NCBI GenBank assembly: GCA_030063045.1
Contig: JAQSEB010000002.1
Coordinates: forward strand, 3,100,001-3,164,000
Source: Pratylenchus scribneri
Lineage: Eukaryota; Nematoda; Chromadorea; Rhabditida; Pratylenchidae
DNA: 64,000 bases
Direction: 5' to 3'
The notes beneath the pieces are model-generated. The model did not search any database. It was not told where the DNA came from and was given only the letters and a program-made list of their open reading frames with translations. Below, in pieces: positions 60,014 through 64,000 of this stretch (its first letter is position 1; every line of letters begins with the position of its first letter). Position numbers and translations under genes: made by a program.

Positions 60014-63000
60014 TTAAAAATCTTCAAAATATATTTCATCGAGGTCTTCTTCACATAATTCATTGGCTTGGAAAAATGTCAAAGCTGAATTCATTGAGCA
60101 CATCAATTTTCGAAATTCCGTTGTTCTTTCTTTCGTTTGGTTCATTTTGACTGCTAAAATTCTTAGCAATGATTCATCTTTGCTCTTTTGTGCTATTTTT
60201 TGTTCTCGAATATATTCTTCCAATTCATTGCGATATGTATTGAAAACGGATTCAAACCAATACAATGAATTAAAGAAAAATTGTTGGTTCAATAAAGTCA
60301 AAATGTAGGCAATTCCTAAAATGTATATAAGTAAAATAAATTTGTTTGTTTTTTTTACTTACCCATACAAAATCCATCATCGACGATGACAATATTTTCA
60401 TCCTCCATCCTTTTGCTTTCCAATTTGGACCGATTTTTGAGAATATGTTCAATATGGAGCAAAGTTAGGATTGGAACAATTATGAAAAAATTGCGCAAAT
60501 GGCCATATTTTTCATTGTTTCGGAATTCTTTTATAAATACTGAAGTGAGTAACTAAAAATAAATAATTGAAAATATATCTAAAGTTTGAAAACCTCAATG
60601 CAATCATCCGATTCCCTTAAATATGACCATATATTTTGGGAAAGCCGATCACAAAGTTTGGCACATTCAATCACTATTGGATTATTGCTTTTACTTAATA
60701 ATTCAGTCATTGGTTCTTTTTGGCGATAATTAAGCAAAATATTTGGTGAACAATTTTCCACAATTCCAGCCCGAAACATTCGGACCAATCCGAGTGTATT
60801 TCCAATTCGAACAATTAAAAGCTGAAATTTAATTTGAAATTAATTTTCACAAATTTACCCGAAATTTTTCCAAAAAATCCGTTGATCTTCCACTTCGTTG
60901 AAAATAATTTGCCATTTGCTTTGCTTGTTCCATTGAATAAGATTGGCTTGATTGATTTATGGAATCACGATAAAATTGAATTTCTTTTATTAAAGTGGTT
61001 TTCTCATTAAAAAGATAATGCGAAAGACATTGAAATTGAGAACGCAAAAATTTATAGGAGAAATTGATCTGAAAATGCGTTTTTTAATTAAAATATAAAA
61101 TAAAAGCGAACCAATGGATTGAGTAAACCAATTCCATTTGTTTTCATTGAATTAACAATTTGCTGCACTCGAACAATGTTCAAATTCTTTCCCTGACCTT
61201 GACGCTCAATAAAAAACTAAAATCGGTAGAAATATTAATAATAAAATTATTTTTAACTTGTTCATCGAGATCATAGCAATAGCTATCCACGAATTTGTCC
61301 AAATTTTTCATTATTGATATGGCATCCAATCCTTAAATATTAAATTATTAATTATTTTATTTAAATAATTCAACCTTGATCAACACTTCGACATGGCAAT
61401 TGGGGATCGGTCAAAAATAGGCCATATCGAATATTTGCTAAATTCTTCATTCTTTTATAAGTCTCCGCATCATGAAGTGCAATGACTGAGAGATTATAAA
61501 ATGTTGATTCCAAATATGAAACAATCATTCCTAATTATTTTTTAGATTAATTTTGATTAATTTAAATTACCTTTTACATCAATTATTCGGTTTCCCAATT
61601 TTATTTTTGGAATTTGAATCAATTGAAGAATTTTCGGACTAACTGCCGGTTCTATGTTTGCATCCGAATTTTGTTGATTTCCTTTTTCTTGTTTGCATAA
61701 TAATAAATCCATTTTCTCGAAATTGGCACTTTGTTGTGAATGATAAGTAATTCGAAGGTCATTTTCAATTTCGGAACAAAGTTTTTCAATAAAATTCTTT
61801 AAATTTAATAATTATTAACCACTGCTGATATTACCTTCTTAAAAATGACGAATAATTCATCACTGAATGCATTTATAAAATTTCCATTTGAAAAATATTC
61901 TTCATTTTGAAAAAATCGAATTGAATCATTTAACGCATTGAAAAAATTCTAAATATTATTTTTATTTAATTTTTAATAATTAAATTGACCTTTGTTTTAT
62001 ATATATTAAATTGTTCATTGTCCTTCAATTGGGCACAAAATGTTTCCATAAGTGAAATTCGGTGCCAATACAAAAATGACAAATCAGTAATTCGCATTAA
62101 AACAGAACCAAAATTACAAAAAATATCAATTCTTTGCATAATTTCATCAATTGTTTTATATTCCCTTAATGTCTTCTAAAATTGCCAAATTAAATAAAAA
62201 AAATTCGGAAAATATTTTACGACATAATTTGCCAGCTCCAATGAAATTCCGGCGCCAATCAATGAATTTCGACTTATTGGTTTACTAAGTGCATTTTCAG
62301 CCGATTGAAGTGCATTTATCAAAATGGGATGTTGTCTTTTATTTGAATTCATTTTTTGGATATTTGCTTCCAAAATGCAAAGAATTGAACTTGTATATTC
62401 AGTGCATATTCGACTATTCCTTTCCAATATTGTATTCCAATTTATGTTAAAAATATTCGATATTTCCTGCAATTTTTCAATTAATTAAAATAAACTCAAT
62501 TAAATACCTTTATAATGTCAATTAATTGAAATATTTGGCAAGCAATTGCCGTTGAAAGGGCCCTTTCTTCGGCTAAATGTCCATTCAGAATACATTTTAG
62601 TAGTCGATTGGCTCGATCAGCAATTTGGACGCCTTCCAAAAGTAAATCGCATTTATTTATTATTTCATTTTGATGTCCATTTGTGAAAATTTCGTCTAAT
62701 TTTGCCATTTCCACTTCCCATTTTGTTTTTGAATTTTCAAACTTTAATTTAAATTTTATAATAAAAAATTAAAATAAATAATCTACATACCAATTGAATT
62801 TCGATGTTAAGTTGGAATATTTGTTTATCCAATTGTAATTTCTTCAATTGTGTAAAGTTTGAAATTGTTTTTCGGTCAATTGCTTTTTCTGCTTCCGGAA
62901 TTTTTTTTAGATATTCAAAAGGCACAAATAATAAATCTCCAAATAAATGGAAAGAGATCACTTTTTTATATGTATTGGAAAGTTGACGAATCATTTTCTT

Positions 63001-63434
63001 ATCCGGTTGTTGATTTTTTGGCAATAAATGATGGTAAAGAGTGGCCAATGAAAGTATTGAAAGTAATCGTTGGGTATCCGGAAATGCCGCCTCCGCACAC
63101 GATTGTTCCCATTTATTAAGCATTTCAGAAATTGCACGTCGAAAACGTTCCATAAAATTTCGATCAGAAATTAAATTTTCGGAATATAAACGATGGCAAA
63201 AATTCTTTAAAAATTATTTATTTTATTAATAAAATATATAAAATACCTTTAATATATTTCCTTTCATTATATTGTTTTCAAATTGATTTAAAAGAGAATT
63301 TAATTGGTTAAAACATCGAAATTGATTTTCCAAATTAAATTGAATTGGATTTTGTTGGGCAAGTTGAATGGTTCGAATAAACATTTTCCAATGATCAGAG
63401 AGGAATGGATGAGAAGCAATCAATTCATCCAATA
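60014..63434 (-). CDS. WASHC4: WASH complex subunit 4 (SWIP/WASHC4), 5' end missing
   Basis: SWIP is a scaffold subunit of the WASH complex, which activates Arp2/3 on endosomes during retromer sorting. Recognised from the C-terminal third on the - strand: FVRMFRAGIVENC-like sequence (about 60740-60790), YGHLRNFFIIVPILTLLHIE (about 60440-60510), and DDGFCMGIAYILTLLNQQFF with NSLYWFESVFNTYRNELEEY (about 60230-60385). The tail TERTEFRKLMCSMNSALTFF-like region ends at the stop 60014-60016. The remainder is a series of all-helical exons back to 63434, consistent with the family's long helical body but poorly conserved. About 13 exons. The most 5' exon seen starts in mid-codon after an acceptor (TTTATTTAG), so the gene begins outside the window or beyond the hairpin at 63757. 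Confidence 0.8.
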
Positions 63435-64000
63435 CTAAATAAATTTAAGGTAAATATGTCGAATATGTGTACCAAAAATTTTCGTATTAAATGTGTTTCA
63501 AAATGTTTATTAGTATTCTATATCATTGTTTTGAACAATTTTATGGCGCGGAAAGCAGGTTTCATGTCATTTATTGAATTTTTCAAAAAATCTTGAAAAA
63601 GTGAAGGGTCCCCCCTATGGGTTGAAAATTTTCAAAAAATTTTTTAGGTCATATTATAGCTCAATCGACGCGTCTCGATGAGAGAAGCTCAAATCTAACA
63701 TCGATTTTGCGTAAAATCCAAAACTATGAAAGTTATGGCCATTTTAATCTCGCTGGAATGTGTTGGAACTGCGGAGGAATGTAAGAGTGGACTCCGGAGT
63801 GTGCGTAGCCGAAGCGCGGGAACTGGACGAGCTTGTGGCGAGCGAAGCGAGCCACAAGCTCGTCTGGTCGCGCGGAGGCGGAGCACACGGAGGAGTCCAC
63901 TCTGAAATGCCCACCGCAGCAGTTCCAATCCGTATTTCCTTTGCGCAACCTTTTTTGATTTCTTTGGTTCATAACTTTTTTATTTTTGAGTTTTGGGCAA
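63435..64000. other. Probable intron or 5' flank of the WASHC4 gene with a hairpin element
   Basis: No coding exon is visible. The part to about 63750 is AT-rich with runs of AAAAATTTTT-type sequence, followed by the hairpin listed separately. The window ends inside this sequence. Confidence 0.45.
63757..63936. repeat. Long GC-rich inverted repeat (hairpin), probable fold-back element
   Basis: The arms pair over about 85 bases each: AGAGTGGACTCC with GGAGTCCACTCT, GACGAGCTTGTGGC with GCCACAAGCTCGTC (both perfect), and farther out GGAACTGC with GCAGTTCC. The loop is about 11 bases (GAGCGAAGCGA). It stands out as GC-rich in AT-rich surroundings and lies next to the 5' side of the WASHC4 gene. 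It may belong to a larger mobile element cut by the window end. Confidence 0.8.

Noticed and set aside
63695..63972. Arg/Ala/Ser-rich frames over the terminal hairpin
   Set aside because: They come from the GC-rich inverted repeat and occur in two overlapping frames without domain content.

Overview
The window is nuclear DNA of a nematode. The evidence is AT-rich sequence, very short introns (mostly 40-60 bp, GT-AG, with acceptors such as TTTCAG or TTTTAG), dense genes on both strands, and several proteins recognisable as relatives of C. elegans genes: the serotonin transporter MOD-5, the netrin receptor UNC-5, the P-body protein CAR-1 and the elongation factor SPT-5. Intron size and base composition would suit a tylenchid or other clade IV nematode, but that placement is inference. 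All gene models were joined by eye from reading frames and splice signals. Spans run from the first to the last coding base that can be seen and include introns.

Layout. 129-3070 (+): divergent Cys-loop ligand-gated channel subunit. 3440-4792 (-): acidic, Glu/Asn-rich protein with an N-myristoylation-type start. 4912-5206 (+): small possible two-exon gene. 5207-8901: AT-rich gap with one copy of a dispersed repeat. 8902-14447 (+): serotonin transporter. 14832-15689 (-): CCDC124/Lso2-type ribosome-associated protein. 16061-19723 (+): large Gln-rich protein with three copies of a WxQFxxPGG motif. 20478-22884 (+): SLC17-type MFS transporter. 23268-35297 (-): UNC-5, with a 5.2 kb intron inside the ectodomain; its signal-peptide exon was not found. 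35298-42373: gene-poor, holding poly-G tracts, a repeat copy and a 1.17 kb terminal-inverted-repeat element. 42374-42634 (-): small acidic ORF. 43686-47024 (-): anoctamin. 47823-48900 (-): CAR-1/LSM14. 50008-59861 (+): five tandem genes, namely NAF1, SPT-5, WDR18/Ipi3, a coiled-coil plus ubiquitin-like gene with a broken frame, and a macro-domain protein. 60014-63434 (-): WASH complex subunit SWIP/WASHC4, incomplete at its 5' end. 63757-63936: long GC-rich hairpin.

Functional themes. The left half is rich in nervous-system membrane proteins (channel, serotonin uptake, netrin guidance). The right half is rich in RNA and ribosome factors: NAF1 for H/ACA snoRNP assembly, SPT-5 for transcription elongation, WDR18 for 60S maturation and CAR-1 for mRNP control. 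NAF1, SPT-5 and WDR18 lie head to tail with gaps of about 165 and 215 bp, as in nematode operons. I saw no rRNA, tRNA or CRISPR array and no autonomous transposon coding sequence.
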